The notes under the pieces are model-generated. The model worked only from the letters and a program-made list of their open reading frames with translations. It did not search any database and was not told the origin of the DNA. From an uncultured Paraprevotella sp. (lineage in GTDB: Bacteria; Bacteroidota; Bacteroidia; Bacteroidales; Bacteroidaceae), in assembly GCA_900546665.1 (NCBI GenBank), contig URDY01000039.1, forward strand, positions 1-20,176: DNA of 20,176 nt. Reading direction: 5' to 3'. Made by a program: the position numbers and the translations under genes. This document shows, piece by piece, positions 1-8,142 of the stretch; the first letter of the stretch is position 1; each line of letters begins with the position of its first letter.

Positions 1-74
1 GGCGTTTAGCTCAGCTGGTTCAGAGCATCTGCCTTACAAGCAGAGGGTCGGCGGTTCGAATCCGTCAACGCCCA
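1..74 (+). tRNA. tRNA-Val (anticodon UAC), 5' end cut by the window edge
   Basis: A cloverleaf can be drawn: D stem GCTC/GAGC at 9-12 and 23-26, anticodon stem TCTGC/GCAGA at 28-32 and 40-44, loop CTTACAA at 33-39 with anticodon TAC at 35-37, T stem GGCGG/CCGTC at 50-54 and 62-66 around TTCGAAT. The acceptor arm AACGCCC at 67-73 needs GGGCGTT on the 5' side. The window begins with GGCGTT, so exactly one base is missing at the left edge. Base 74 (A) is the discriminator, and the CCA tail is not encoded (next bases are CG). The UAC anticodon reads valine codons GUA and GUG. Confidence 0.95.
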
Positions 75-80
75 CGATAC

Positions 81-111
81 AGACACCTTATGGGTGTCTT
101 TTGTTTTTTTA
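81..111 (+). terminator. Rho-independent terminator of the tRNA transcript
   Basis: The stem AGACACC (81-87) / GGTGTCT (93-99) has a 5-base loop and is followed by a T-rich tract (99-110, one G inside). It lies seven bases after the tRNA and probably ends tRNA transcription before the purB promoter. Confidence 0.85.
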
Positions 112-176
112 ACCACTTTCTTGATTTTACTTATAAAGTTTTTATCAAATCAGATATATAAATCAATAAAATACAT

Positions 177-184
177 TACTTTTG
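177..184 (+). promoter_or_regulatory. Bacteroides-type -7 promoter box before purB
   Basis: TACTTTTG matches the Bacteroides primary-sigma -7 consensus TAnnTTTG. It lies 24 bp before the purB ATG. I see no clear TTTG -33 element 19-22 bp upstream, so the assignment rests on the -7 box and its position only. Confidence 0.6.
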
Positions 185-208
185 TAGCCTAATAATACGT
201 ATTACTTT

Positions 209-1555
209 ATGGAATTGGATTTATTGACGGCTATTTCTCCAATAGATGGCCGATATAGAGGTAAAACAGAAGCTTTGGCTTCTTATTTTTCTGAATATGC
301 ACTGATTCGTTATCGTGTGCGTGTGGAAATAGAGTATTTCATTACCTTGTGTGAATTACCATTGCCGCAATTGGCTGGATTTAATGCTGATCTGTATGAG
401 AGATTGCGTGATATTTACCGTAATTTTTCAGAAACGGATGCTCAAAGGGTAAAGGATATAGAGAAGGTGACCAATCATGATGTTAAGGCTGTAGAATATT
501 TTATCAAAGAAGAATTTGATAAGATTGGTGGGCTTGATGCTTATAAGGAGTTCATTCATTTCGGTCTGACATCCCAGGATATAAATAATACATCTGTTCC
601 ATTGTCTATTAAAGAAGCCTTGGAAGAGTGTTATTATCCTCAACTTGAAGAATTGATCGCACAATTGGAGGCTTATGCTGAAGAGTGGAAAGAAGTGCCT
701 ATGCTGGCAAAGACACATGGACAGCCCGCATCTCCAACTCGTTTGGGAAAGGAAATTATGGTCTTTGCATACCGTTTGCGTCGTCAGTATGCCATGTTGA
801 AAGCTTGCCCTATTACAGCTAAGTTTGGAGGGGCTACCGGAAATTACAACGCACATCATGTGGCTTACCCTGAATATGACTGGAAAGCATTTGGAAACCG
901 TTTCGTGTCTGAAAAATTAGGACTTGAGCGTGAGGAATATACTACTCAGATATCCAATTATGATAATTTGGGGGCTCTTTTTGATGCCATGAAACGCATT
1001 AATACCATTATCATAGATTTGGATCGTGATTTCTGGCAGTACGTTTCTATGGAATATTTCAAGCAAAAAATCAAAGCAGGAGAAGTTGGATCCAGTGCGA
1101 TGCCGCATAAGGTTAATCCTATTGATTTTGAAAATTCAGAAGGTAACCTTGGTGTCGCTAATGCAATTCTGGCTCATTTGGCCATGAAGCTTCCTGTTTC
1201 CCGTTTGCAGCGAGATTTGACGGATTCAACAGTTCTGCGTAATGTCGGTGTGCCAATGGGACATATGGTTATAGCTATTCAAAGTACACTGAAAGGCTTG
1301 CGGAAATTGTTGCTTAACCAAAGCGCAATCAATGCGGATTTGGATAATTGCTGGGCTGTAGTAGCAGAAGCCATCCAGACAATCTTGCGACGTGAAGCTT
1401 ATCCTCATCCGTATGAAGCACTAAAGGCTCTGACCCGAACCAATCAGGCTATAACGGAGGATTCTATTAAGCAGTTCATTGATGCGCTTGAGGTTAGTGA
1501 TGAAATTAAAAATGAATTGCGGCAGATTACCCCGCATTCTTACACGGGTATTTAA
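209..1555 (+). CDS. purB: Adenylosuccinate lyase
   Basis: This enzyme of the aspartase/fumarase superfamily catalyses two steps of purine synthesis: removal of fumarate from SAICAR and from adenylosuccinate to give AMP. At 448 residues it is close in length to E. coli PurB and longer than the Bacillus type. The superfamily signature GSSAMPHKVNP starts at residue 294, placing the mobile-loop catalytic serine at S295. The second catalytic histidine is H170 in KTHGQPASP, and TSQDINNTS near residue 122 is another conserved block. The ATG at 209 gives the expected N-terminus (DLLTAISPIDGRY). It is first in a same-strand run with the rluB-like gene and asnS. No terminator is visible between them, so co-transcription from the box at 177 is likely. 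Confidence 0.97.
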   Translation: MELDLLTAISPIDGRYRGKTEALASYFSEYALIRYRVRVEIEYFITLCELPLPQLAGFNADLYERLRDIYRNFSETDAQRVKDIEKVTNHDVKAVEYFIKEEFDKIGGLDAYKEFIHFGLTSQDINNTSVPLSIKEALEECYYPQLEELIAQLEAYAEEWKEVPMLAKTHGQPASPTRLGKEIMVFAYRLRRQYAMLKACPITAKFGGATGNYNAHHVAYPEYDWKAFGNRFVSEKLGLEREEYTTQISNYDNLGALFDAMKRINTIIIDLDRDFWQYVSMEYFKQKIKAGEVGSSAMPHKVNPIDFENSEGNLGVANAILAHLAMKLPVSRLQRDLTDSTVLRNVGVPMGHMVIAIQSTLKGLRKLLLNQSAINADLDNCWAVVAEAIQTILRREAYPHPYEALKALTRTNQAITEDSIKQFIDALEVSDEIKNELRQITPHSYTGI

Positions 1556-1625
1556 TCTATAAGTCGAATACAGACAGACCGCGAGGGCCTGTTAAAAAAT
1601 AAAGAAGAATTAATATATAATCAAA

Positions 1626-2912
1626 ATGAGTATGGAAGACGAAAAATGGCGTGAAAATTTCGCAGAAGGCGAAAAAAACCGTAACCGTGATGGTTATAAG
1701 CCATATAACCGGGAAGGAAACAAAAATTTTAATTACAACGGAAATCGCGAGGGGAGAACCTATCGTCCGCGTGTGCAACGTGCTGAGCGTGCTTATTCTT
1801 CAGATAACGCTCATGGTGAACGTTACAGTCGTTCGTACAATCGCGAAAATGTAAATTCGTTTGGCGAACAGCGAACTTATCGCAGTTATTCTCCAAGACC
1901 TTCCTATAATCGTAATGAAGGAGGTTATCGCAATAACGCTCCTAGAGATTATTCAGAAGCACGTCGTGATTCTGGTTTTAACCGTGAAGGTCAGGGCAGT
2001 TATAATCGTGAAGGCGGTTATACTCGTAGCAACAGTTACGGAGGTGGATACAGAAAACCGCAGGGTGGTGGTTATGGTAAGCCGCGCTTTGGCGGTCAGC
2101 GTCCTCAGCAGCGACGTACTTCGGATTATAATCCCAATGCAAAATACAGTCATAAAAAACAGATTGAATATAAGGAGCTGAATGTTGATCCGGATGCTCC
2201 GATACGTCTGAATAAATTCTTGGCTAATGCAGGTGTGTGCTCTCGTCGTGAGGCCGATGAGTTTATTACGGCTGGTGTAGTATCAGTGAACGGTGTTGTT
2301 GTAACCGAATTGGGGACAAAGGTGAAACGTTCGGATGAAGTGAAATTCCATGACCAGCCTGTGAATATAGAACGGAAAGTCTATGTACTTTTGAATAAAC
2401 CGAAAGATTATGTGACGACGAGTGATGATCCGCAGAATCGTAAGACTGTAATGGATCTGGTAAAAAATGCTTGTCCTGAAAGAATATATCCAGTAGGACG
2501 TCTGGATAGAAATACCACTGGCGTGTTGCTTTTCACTAATGATGGTGATCTGGCGTCTAAATTGACGCATCCCAAATTCTTGAAAAAGAAAATATATCAT
2601 GTCTATACAGACAAGAATGTGACTGCTGCAGATTTGCGTCAGATAGCAGAAGGTATAACTTTGGATGACGGCGAAATCAAGGCTGATGCTGTAGATTATG
2701 CAAGTCCGACAGACAAAAAACAGGTCGGTATAGAGATTCATTCAGGTAAGAACCGTATTGTTCGTCGTATTTTCGAATCCCTTGGATATCGGGTAGTCAA
2801 GTTGGATCGAGTTCTTTTTGCCGGTCTGACCAAGAAAAATCTGCGTCGTGGCGATTGGCGATTCCTGACAGAGCAAGAAGTGAATATGCTTCGTATGGGA
2901 GCTTTTGAATAA
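1626..2912 (+). CDS. rluB: RluB/RsuA-family rRNA pseudouridine synthase with a long disordered N-terminal extension
   Basis: The C-terminal half is a pseudouridine synthase of the RsuA/RluB/E/F family, which isomerises a uridine in rRNA. An S4 RNA-binding domain starts near residue 193 (LNKFLANAGVCSRREADEFI). The catalytic motif GRLDRNTTG carries the nucleophile Asp at residue 294. The family motif NRIVRRIFESLGYRV is near the C-terminus. Residues 1 to about 185 are low complexity, rich in Arg, Asn, Gly and Tyr, with six imperfect copies of a YNREG-like unit; this looks unstructured and RNA-binding. Such extensions occur in Bacteroidetes homologues, while E. coli RluB lacks this N-terminal part. 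The exact target uridine is inferred from the subfamily. It starts 70 bp after purB and ends 25 bp before asnS. ATG 1632 is an alternative start two codons in. Confidence 0.9.
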   Translation: MSMEDEKWRENFAEGEKNRNRDGYKPYNREGNKNFNYNGNREGRTYRPRVQRAERAYSSDNAHGERYSRSYNRENVNSFGEQRTYRSYSPRPSYNRNEGGYRNNAPRDYSEARRDSGFNREGQGSYNREGGYTRSNSYGGGYRKPQGGGYGKPRFGGQRPQQRRTSDYNPNAKYSHKKQIEYKELNVDPDAPIRLNKFLANAGVCSRREADEFITAGVVSVNGVVVTELGTKVKRSDEVKFHDQPVNIERKVYVLLNKPKDYVTTSDDPQNRKTVMDLVKNACPERIYPVGRLDRNTTGVLLFTNDGDLASKLTHPKFLKKKIYHVYTDKNVTAADLRQIAEGITLDDGEIKADAVDYASPTDKKQVGIEIHSGKNRIVRRIFESLGYRVVKLDRVLFAGLTKKNLRRGDWRFLTEQEVNMLRMGAFE

Positions 2913-2937
2913 AATAAGATAAAATAGAGGAAAAACG

Positions 2938-4341
2938 ATGGAAACTATTCGTAGAACAAAGGTTGTAGATGTTCTGAAAAGAGATGATTTTGGCGCAATG
3001 GTCACAGTCAAGGGTTGGGTGCGTACCCATCGTGCCAGTAAGTCAGTTCATTTTATCGCATTGAATGACGGTTCGACAATCAATAATGTACAGATTGTTG
3101 CAGATACAGAGAAGTTTGAGGATGAGTTGTTCAAACAGATAACTACAGGAGCTTGTCTAAGTGTATCCGGAGAGTTGGTGCAAAGTGTAGGTTCTGGACA
3201 GAATGTCGAGATTCAGGCACGTGAAATTACAGTATTAGGCTTGTGCGGATCAGATTATCCGATGCAGAAGAAGGGGCAGACAATGGAGTATATGCGTACT
3301 TATGCTCATTTGCGTTTGCGAACCAATACTTTCGGGGCCGTTTTCCGTATCCGTCATAATATGGCCATGGCTATCCATGACTATTTCCATAAGCATGGCT
3401 TTTTCTATTTTCATACTCCGATTATTACAGCCAGCGACTGCGAGGGAGCCGGACAGATGTTCCAGGTAACAACCAAGAACCTCTATGATTTGAAAAAGGA
3501 CGAGGAAGGTAAGATCGATTATTCAGACGACTTCTTTGGTAAGACGACTTCTTTGACCGTATCAGGACAGTTGGAGGGAGAATTAGGGGCTACGGCTTTA
3601 GGTTCAATATATACATTTGGTCCTACTTTCCGTGCTGAAAATTCTAATACTCCTCGTCATTTGGCAGAGTTTTGGATGATTGAACCAGAGGTGGCATTCA
3701 ATGACATCAATGATAATATGGATCTGGCAGAAGATTTCATCAAATATTGTGTACGTTGGGCGCTCGAACATTGCAAGGATGATCTGGCTTTCCTTAATAA
3801 AATGATTGACAAAACATTGCTCGATCGTTTGAATTTTGTGGTTAACAATGATTTTGTTCGTCTGCCTTATACAAAGGGAATCGAGATACTTGAGGAGGCT
3901 GTAAAGAACGGACGGAAATTTGAGTTCCCGATTTATTGGGGGGCTGATTTGGCCAGTGAACATGAACGTTATTTGGTTGAAGAACATTTCAAACGTCCAG
4001 TTATTCTGACTGATTATCCGAAGGAAATCAAAGCCTTCTATATGAAGATGAATGATGACGGCAAGACAGTGCGTGCCATGGATGTGCTCTTCCCGCAAAT
4101 TGGCGAAATTATTGGAGGTTCAGAACGCGAGGAGAATTATGACAAGCTGATGTCACGCATTAAAGAGTTGAATATACCGATGAAAGATATGTGGTGGTAT
4201 CTGGATACACGTAAGTTCGGAACTTGTCCGCATAGTGGATTCGGATTGGGTTTCGAGCGTTTGATTCTGTTTGTTACTGGTATGCAGAATATCAGAGACG
4301 TGATTCCATTCCCGCGTACACCTAAAAATGCTGAATTCTAA
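2938..4341 (+). CDS. asnS: Asparaginyl-tRNA synthetase
   Basis: This class IIb aminoacyl-tRNA synthetase attaches asparagine to tRNA-Asn. The length of 467 residues fits the bacterial family. The N-terminal OB-fold anticodon-binding domain spans roughly residues 15-115 ([25 protein letters not shown]). Class II motif 2 ([15 protein letters not shown]) begins at residue 231. Motif 3 (GFGLGFERL) runs from about residue 434, with the ATP-binding arginine at 441. The [13 protein letters not shown] sequence with an Asn-type active site distinguishes it from AspRS and LysRS. It is the last gene of the purB run and is followed directly by a strong terminator. Confidence 0.97.
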   Translation: METIRRTKVVDVLKRDDFGAMVTVKGWVRTHRASKSVHFIALNDGSTINNVQIVADTEKFEDELFKQITTGACLSVSGELVQSVGSGQNVEIQAREITVLGLCGSDYPMQKKGQTMEYMRTYAHLRLRTNTFGAVFRIRHNMAMAIHDYFHKHGFFYFHTPIITASDCEGAGQMFQVTTKNLYDLKKDEEGKIDYSDDFFGKTTSLTVSGQLEGELGATALGSIYTFGPTFRAENSNTPRHLAEFWMIEPEVAFNDINDNMDLAEDFIKYCVRWALEHCKDDLAFLNKMIDKTLLDRLNFVVNNDFVRLPYTKGIEILEEAVKNGRKFEFPIYWGADLASEHERYLVEEHFKRPVILTDYPKEIKAFYMKMNDDGKTVRAMDVLFPQIGEIIGGSEREENYDKLMSRIKELNIPMKDMWWYLDTRKFGTCPHSGFGLGFERLILFVTGMQNIRDVIPFPRTPKNAEF

Positions 4342-4370
4342 TTGGGGTATATAAAAAGAATCTAAATAAT

Positions 4371-4422
4371 TCCGATGCTGAAGAGAAACTGTGGTAATTT
4401 CTTTCAGCATCGGATTTTTTTT
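4371..4422 (+). terminator. Strong Rho-independent terminator after asnS
   Basis: Twelve base pairs, TCCGATGCTGAA (4371-4382) with TTCAGCATCGGA (4403-4414), are extended past a bulged G by AGAAA/TTTCT. The loop is nine bases. A run of eight T follows (4415-4422). It closes the purB-rluB-asnS unit. Confidence 0.92.
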
Positions 4423-4451
4423 GTAATTTGGTAGTCAAAAAACAACGTAAT

Positions 4452-4949
4452 ATGCAAACAGTAAGAGCCGCAGATACAAAAGATTGCGAATTGATAAACC
4501 GGATGGCACAAGAAGCTTTCCCTTTTACATACCGGCATATCCTGGAACCGGATCAGATAGAGTATATGATGTATTGGATGTATGATCCTCAGAATATATA
4601 TACTCAAATGACCGAAGAGGGGCATGTCTATTTCGTAGCATATCAGGATGATGAACCTGCAGGTTATGTTTCTGTCAGGCCGGACGGGGAAAGTCTTTAT
4701 CATTTGGAAAAGATTTATGTATTACCCCGTTTTCAGAAAATGCATTTTGGGCAGCTTCTTTTTATGACAGTGGAAAAATATGTCAGGAAGCAAGCCTCGC
4801 TTCCCTGTGCGATTGAACTTAATGTTAACAGACAAAATCCGGCTGTTGATTTTTATTTGCACATGGGGATGCATATTGACCGTCAGGGGGATTTTCCAAT
4901 TGGGAACGGATATTTTATGAATGATTATATCATGAAAAAAGAACTATAA
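4452..4949 (+). CDS. GNAT-family N-acetyltransferase, substrate unknown
   Basis: The 165-residue product has the GCN5-related acetyltransferase pattern. There is a central strand then the acetyl-CoA loop and helix (IYVLPRFQKMHFGQLLF), a degenerate Q/R-x-x-G-x-G/A motif. The C-terminal block ELNVNRQNPAVDFYLHMGM is the usual GNAT NxxAxxFYxxxGF element. The ATG at 4452 puts the start at MQTVRAADTKDCELINRMA, the normal first strand and helix of the fold. A TTG eight codons upstream (4428) is in frame but sits right at the end of the preceding terminator, so I reject it. The substrate (amine, antibiotic, protein N-terminus) cannot be told from sequence. The gene stands alone between two terminators. 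Confidence 0.85.
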   Translation: MQTVRAADTKDCELINRMAQEAFPFTYRHILEPDQIEYMMYWMYDPQNIYTQMTEEGHVYFVAYQDDEPAGYVSVRPDGESLYHLEKIYVLPRFQKMHFGQLLFMTVEKYVRKQASLPCAIELNVNRQNPAVDFYLHMGMHIDRQGDFPIGNGYFMNDYIMKKEL

Positions 4950-4973
4950 TACTGATAAAAAAGTTCTTTTTTT
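4935..4973 (+). terminator. AT-rich terminator overlapping the end of the acetyltransferase gene
   Basis: An 11-bp perfect stem, AAAAAAGAACT (4935-4945) with AGTTCTTTTTT (4962-4972), has a 16-base loop and ends in a T-run. The 5' arm lies in the last codons of the gene. The stem is mostly A-T, so its strength is uncertain. The T-run abuts the next promoter. Confidence 0.65.
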
Positions 4974-4974
4974 G

Positions 4975-5005
4975 TTGGCTGTTTGGTAATAAAATAGTAA
5001 TTTTG
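4975..5005 (+). promoter_or_regulatory. Promoter of the rplM-rpsI-rpsB-tsf operon
   Basis: The -7 box TAATTTTG (4998-5005) matches TAnnTTTG exactly. A TTG at 4975-4977 lies 20 bp upstream, the usual distance of the Bacteroides -33 element; an additional TTTG is at 4971-4974. Transcription would start near 5012, giving a leader of about 140 bases before rplM. Confidence 0.75.
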
Positions 5006-5024
5006 CAAGCCGATTATTATCAAA

Positions 5025-5099
5025 AAGACTGTAAGAGTCTTAAAATCTGTGTGTTAATAGCATTTTCATTGGCCTGGAATGCGGTTAGTGAATCACAGA
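5025..5099 (+). promoter_or_regulatory. Candidate structured 5' leader of rplM (L13 autoregulation?)
   Basis: The roughly 140-base untranslated region contains a hairpin AAGACT/AGTCTT (5025-5030 with 5036-5041). A second element follows: closing stem TCTGTG/CACAGA (5046-5051 with 5094-5099) enclosing a hairpin GCATT/AATGC (5060-5064 with 5078-5082). All pairs listed are perfect. Ribosomal protein operons are often controlled by binding of their own product to the leader. From memory, an L13 leader class has been reported for Bacteroidia; whether this is a member needs a covariance-model search. Confidence 0.5.
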
Positions 5100-5152
5100 A
5101 GCAAGAAATTAAAGTTTTTTTAGTAGTAACAATTATTATTTTAAAATTTAGA

Positions 5153-5614
5153 ATGGATACTTTAAGTTACAAGACCATTTCAGCCAACAAAGAGACCGTT
5201 AAGAAAGAATGGATCGTTGTAGACGCTACAGATCAGATCCTGGGTCGTTTGGGTTCTAAAGTGGCAAAACTTTTAAGGGGTAAGTATAAACCTAATTATA
5301 CTCCTCACGTAGATTGTGGTGATAATGTAATCATTATCAATGCAGACAAAGTAAAGTTGACCGGAAAGAAGTGGACGGATCGCGTTTATTTGCGTTATAC
5401 CGGTTATCCCGGCGGTCAGCGTGAAATGACTCCTGCTCGTTTGATGGCACGTCCTAACGGTGCAGACAAATTGATGAGAAAAGTAGTGAAGGGTATGCTT
5501 CCTAAAAACCGTTTGGCTTCTCGTTTGATGGATAATCTTTATGTTTATGCCGGAAACGAGCACAAGCACGAAGCACAGAATCCTAAAATGATTGATATTA
5601 ACCTGTATAAATAA
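5153..5614 (+). CDS. rplM: 50S ribosomal protein L13 (uL13)
   Basis: The 153-residue product has the L13 features WIVVDATDQILGRLGSKVAKLLRGK, the YTPHVDCGD block, KVKLTGKKW and the C-terminal MLPKNRLASRLMDNLYVYAGNEHKH region. The reading frame is open 150 bases further upstream, but the family N-terminus is reached at ATG 5153 and the upstream part overlaps the promoter and leader, so 5153 is the start. L13 binds 23S rRNA early in large-subunit assembly. It is first in an operon with rpsI, five bases between the stop and the next start. Confidence 0.97.
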   Translation: MDTLSYKTISANKETVKKEWIVVDATDQILGRLGSKVAKLLRGKYKPNYTPHVDCGDNVIIINADKVKLTGKKWTDRVYLRYTGYPGGQREMTPARLMARPNGADKLMRKVVKGMLPKNRLASRLMDNLYVYAGNEHKHEAQNPKMIDINLYK

Positions 5615-5619
5615 TAAGT

Positions 5620-6006
5620 ATGGAAGTAATTAATGCATTAGGCCGTCGTAAAAGCGCCGTAGCCCGCGTTTATGTGAGCGAAGGTACAGGAAAGATTACT
5701 ATTAACAAGAGAGAGCTTGCACAGTACTTTCCATCTTCAATTCTTCAGTATGTAGTTAAGCAGCCTTTGACCACTCTTGGCGTTGAAGAAAAGTATGATA
5801 TTAAGGTTAATTTGTATGGCGGTGGTTTTACCGGACAGTCTCAGGCTTTGCGTTTGGCAATCGCCCGTGCGTTGGTGAAGATCAATGCTGAGGATAAGAA
5901 GGCTCTCCGTGGACAAGGCTTCCTGACTCGTGATGCCCGTGAGGTTGAGCGTAAGAAACCGGGACGTCCAAAAGCACGTCGCAGATTCCAGTTCAGTAAA
6001 CGTTAA
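5620..6006 (+). CDS. rpsI: 30S ribosomal protein S9 (uS9)
   Basis: The 128-residue product starts with the family N-terminus (VINALGRRKSAVARVYV) and ends with the basic tail GRPKARRRFQFSKR, whose terminal Lys-Arg reaches the P-site tRNA in known ribosome structures. The block GGGFTGQSQALRLAIARALV is also typical. L13-S9 is one of the most conserved bacterial gene pairs. The RNA continues into rpsB across a 125-base spacer. Confidence 0.97.
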   Translation: MEVINALGRRKSAVARVYVSEGTGKITINKRELAQYFPSSILQYVVKQPLTTLGVEEKYDIKVNLYGGGFTGQSQALRLAIARALVKINAEDKKALRGQGFLTRDAREVERKKPGRPKARRRFQFSKR

Positions 6007-6018
6007 TATTCGGCCGTT

Positions 6019-6083
6019 TATCGAGCTGCGTAATATACGTTTAGTATCTAAACTGTTGAGATTCGTAAAGAGACTACTCGATA
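6019..6083 (+). promoter_or_regulatory. Candidate structured leader before rpsB
   Basis: The spacer between rpsI and rpsB (6007-6131) contains a perfect 7-bp long-range stem TATCGAG (6019-6025) / CTCGATA (6077-6083). Within it are a hairpin GTTTAG/CTAAAC (6039-6044 with 6048-6053) and a small stem CGTA/TACG just before it. This suggests a multi-helix RNA, perhaps the site where S2 represses rpsB-tsf, as is known in E. coli. A near-match to the -7 box (TACGTTTA, 6036-6043) means an internal promoter cannot be excluded. Confidence 0.45.
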
Positions 6084-6131
6084 GTTGGTTGAGAAAACAA
6101 AAAAGAAAGTAAACGATTAAACAAAAGAAAA

Positions 6132-6953
6132 ATGTCTAGAACAAATTTTGATACATTATTGGAAGCAGGTTGCCACTTTGGTCACCTTAAGAGAAAGTGG
6201 AATCCTGCAATGGCTCCTTATATCTTTATGGAGCGCAATGGTATTCATATCATTGACCTTCATAAAACTGTTGCAAAGATCGACGAAGCAGCCGAGGCTT
6301 TGAAACAGATCGCAAAATCTGGAAAGAAGATTTTGTTCGTTGCTACTAAAAAACAGGCTAAGCAGGTCGTAGCTGAAAAAGCAGCTTCAGTAAACATGCC
6401 TTACGTTATTGAGCGTTGGCCGGGTGGTATGTTGACTAACTTCCCGACAATCCGCAAGGCTGTCAAGAAAATGGCTAATATCGACAAGTTGACTGCTGAT
6501 GGTACTTATGCCAACCTTTCAAAGCGCGAAATTCTTCAGATTTCACGTCAGCGCGCTAAATTGGAAAAGAACTTGGGTTCTATTTCTGATTTGACTCGTC
6601 TGCCTTCTGCTTTGTTCGTAGTTGACGTTTTGAAAGAGCAGATTGCAGTGCGTGAAGCTAATCGTTTGGGTATACCTGTATTCGCTATCGTGGATACAAA
6701 CTCAAATCCAGACAATGTAGATTACGTAATTCCGGCTAACGATGACGCTAACAAGAGTGTAGAGGTTATTCTTGAAGCTTGTTGTGCAGCAATCGCTGAA
6801 GGTTTGGAAGAGCGTAAGGCTGAGAAGGTAGATATGGAAGCAGCTGGTGAAGGCGAAGGCAAGGGCCGCAAGCGTGGTGGTAAAGCCCGCGTAGAAAAGG
6901 CTGAGGAAGAAGCTGAAGCTCCTGCTGCAGAGTCTACTGAAGAAGAAGCTTAA
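6132..6953 (+). CDS. rpsB: 30S ribosomal protein S2 (uS2)
   Basis: The 273-residue product carries the S2 hallmarks: AGCHFGHLKRKWNPAMAPYIF with IHIIDLHKT near the N-terminus, FVATKKQAKQVV, ERWPGGMLTNFPTIRK, and PSALFVVDVLKEQIAVREA followed by GIPVFAIVDTNSNPD. The core ends near residue 230. It is followed by a charged tail with a basic patch (GKGRKRGGKARVEK) and then an acidic Glu/Ala-rich end (EEEAEAPAAESTEEEA) that is longer than in E. coli S2 and probably disordered. S2 joins the small subunit late. The gene is followed by tsf after 35 bases, the standard bacterial order. Confidence 0.97.
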   Translation: MSRTNFDTLLEAGCHFGHLKRKWNPAMAPYIFMERNGIHIIDLHKTVAKIDEAAEALKQIAKSGKKILFVATKKQAKQVVAEKAASVNMPYVIERWPGGMLTNFPTIRKAVKKMANIDKLTADGTYANLSKREILQISRQRAKLEKNLGSISDLTRLPSALFVVDVLKEQIAVREANRLGIPVFAIVDTNSNPDNVDYVIPANDDANKSVEVILEACCAAIAEGLEERKAEKVDMEAAGEGEGKGRKRGGKARVEKAEEEAEAPAAESTEEEA

Positions 6954-6988
6954 TTGATTATTAATCACTCCTAATACAGATATAGATT

Positions 6989-7813
6989 ATGGCAGTAACA
7001 ATGGCAGATATCACCAAGCTCCGCAAATTGTCTGGTGCTGGTATGATGGATTGCAAAAAAGCTTTGGAAGAAGCAAACAATGATATCGAAGCCGCAATGG
7101 AGATCATTCGCAAGAAGGGTCAGGCTGTGGCAGCAAAGCGTTCAGACCGTGAAGCAGCTGAAGGTTGTGTTGTTGTAAAGGCTCAGGATGGTTTCGGAGC
7201 AATTATTGCTTTGAAATGCGAAACTGACTTTGTGGCAAAGAATGAAGATTTCGTAAAATTGGCTAATGATATCCTTGATTTGGCTATTGCAAACAAGTGT
7301 GCTACTTTGGATGAAGTAAAAGCTCTTCCTATGGGTAACGCAACTGTAGCTGATGCAGTAGTTGATCGCAGTGGTATTACTGGTGAGAAGATGGAACTTG
7401 ATGGTTATATGACAGTAGAAGGTGAATGTATCTCTGTTTACAACCACCAGAACAAGAACCAGCTTTGCACAATGGTTGCTCTGAATAAGAAGGTAGATGA
7501 TCAGTATGGTCATGCTGTCGCTATGCAGGTAGCCGCAATGAATCCTCGTTCAATCGATGAGAATGATTATCCTGCTGATGTGTTGGCTAAGGAGAAAGAA
7601 ATCGCAGCAGATAAGGCTCGTGAAGAAGGTAAACCTGAAAACATGATCGAGCGTATCGCAATGGGTCGTCTTTCAAAGCTCTTCAAAGAAGAGTGTTTGC
7701 TTAAGCAGGCATTTATCCAGAATGATAAGCAGTCTGTTGCTGATTATCTGAAGGAAGCTGATAAGGATTGCACTGTAACAGCTTTCAAACGTTACACTTT
7801 GCGTGCTGAATAA
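6989..7813 (+). CDS. tsf: Elongation factor Ts
   Basis: EF-Ts is the nucleotide exchange factor that releases GDP from EF-Tu. The 274-residue protein has the N-terminal UBA-like module (ITKLRKLSGAGMMDCKKALEEA, residues about 8-29) and the diagnostic TDFVAKNEDF motif, where the Asp-Phe pair contacts EF-Tu. The end (AFKRYTLRAE) is less typical but still inside the dimerisation/C-terminal module. Alternative start ATG 7001 is four codons in. It is the last gene of the ribosomal operon, with a terminator immediately downstream. Confidence 0.96.
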   Translation: MAVTMADITKLRKLSGAGMMDCKKALEEANNDIEAAMEIIRKKGQAVAAKRSDREAAEGCVVVKAQDGFGAIIALKCETDFVAKNEDFVKLANDILDLAIANKCATLDEVKALPMGNATVADAVVDRSGITGEKMELDGYMTVEGECISVYNHQNKNQLCTMVALNKKVDDQYGHAVAMQVAAMNPRSIDENDYPADVLAKEKEIAADKAREEGKPENMIERIAMGRLSKLFKEECLLKQAFIQNDKQSVADYLKEADKDCTVTAFKRYTLRAE

Positions 7814-7832
7814 TTCTTAGAACATAATAATG

Positions 7833-7870
7833 AAAGGGAGGTAATCAATCTACGATTATCTCCTTTTTTT
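7833..7870 (+). terminator. Terminator of the ribosomal protein operon
   Basis: The stem GGAGGTAAT (7837-7845) / ATTATCTCC (7855-7863) contains one G-T pair and a nine-base loop, followed by seven T (7864-7870). It lies 20 bases after the tsf stop. Confidence 0.88.
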
Positions 7871-7881
7871 GTTGATATTCC

Positions 7882-7933
7882 TAGTTGGAAAATGGTCAGG
7901 AGGATTCTAATGGCAGATATGATTTTCCAGCTA
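7882..7933. repeat. Long inverted repeat in the gene-poor stretch between tsf and the FAH gene
   Basis: TAGTTGGAAAAT (7882-7893) can pair with ATTTTCCAGCTA (7922-7933), 12 pairs with one G-T, around a 28-base loop. No T-run follows, so it is not a standard terminator. A second small hairpin, ATGATC/GATCAT, is at 7973-7991. The rest of 7871-8167 is AT-rich with no gene I can support; a 73-codon open frame (7966-8187) has no recognisable features and overlaps the next promoter. Confidence 0.5.
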
Positions 7934-8142
7934 CGAACAAGAAACTCATCTTTTGACTCTTTATTATGAAGGATGATCAGAATAAGATCATAGGAATTTT
8001 TGGATTGATGAACATTTCCAGTCGAGTGTATTTTATTTCATCAAAAGTAAGACAGTTACACAAATCTAATCTTGATTTATTTAGTAAATTCAAAAAATCC
8101 TGTTTCTGTATAGACATTTATCTAATGATTTTATTTCACATC

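Noticed and set aside
1565..1600. Hairpin just after purB (ACAG ... CTGT)
   Set aside because: Short, with a mismatch and no T-run; not convincing as a terminator or attenuator.
1680..2150. Possible tandem DNA repeat array in rluB
   Set aside because: Repetition is at the amino-acid level only; the codons differ and spacing is irregular, so it is not a DNA repeat.
4428..4451. TTG start for the acetyltransferase
   Set aside because: It lies directly after the terminator T-run and adds residues with no role in the fold; ATG 4452 is better.
5003..5152. 50-codon N-terminal extension of L13
   Set aside because: It begins inside the promoter -7 box and is not part of the L13 family; the normal N-terminus starts at ATG 5153.
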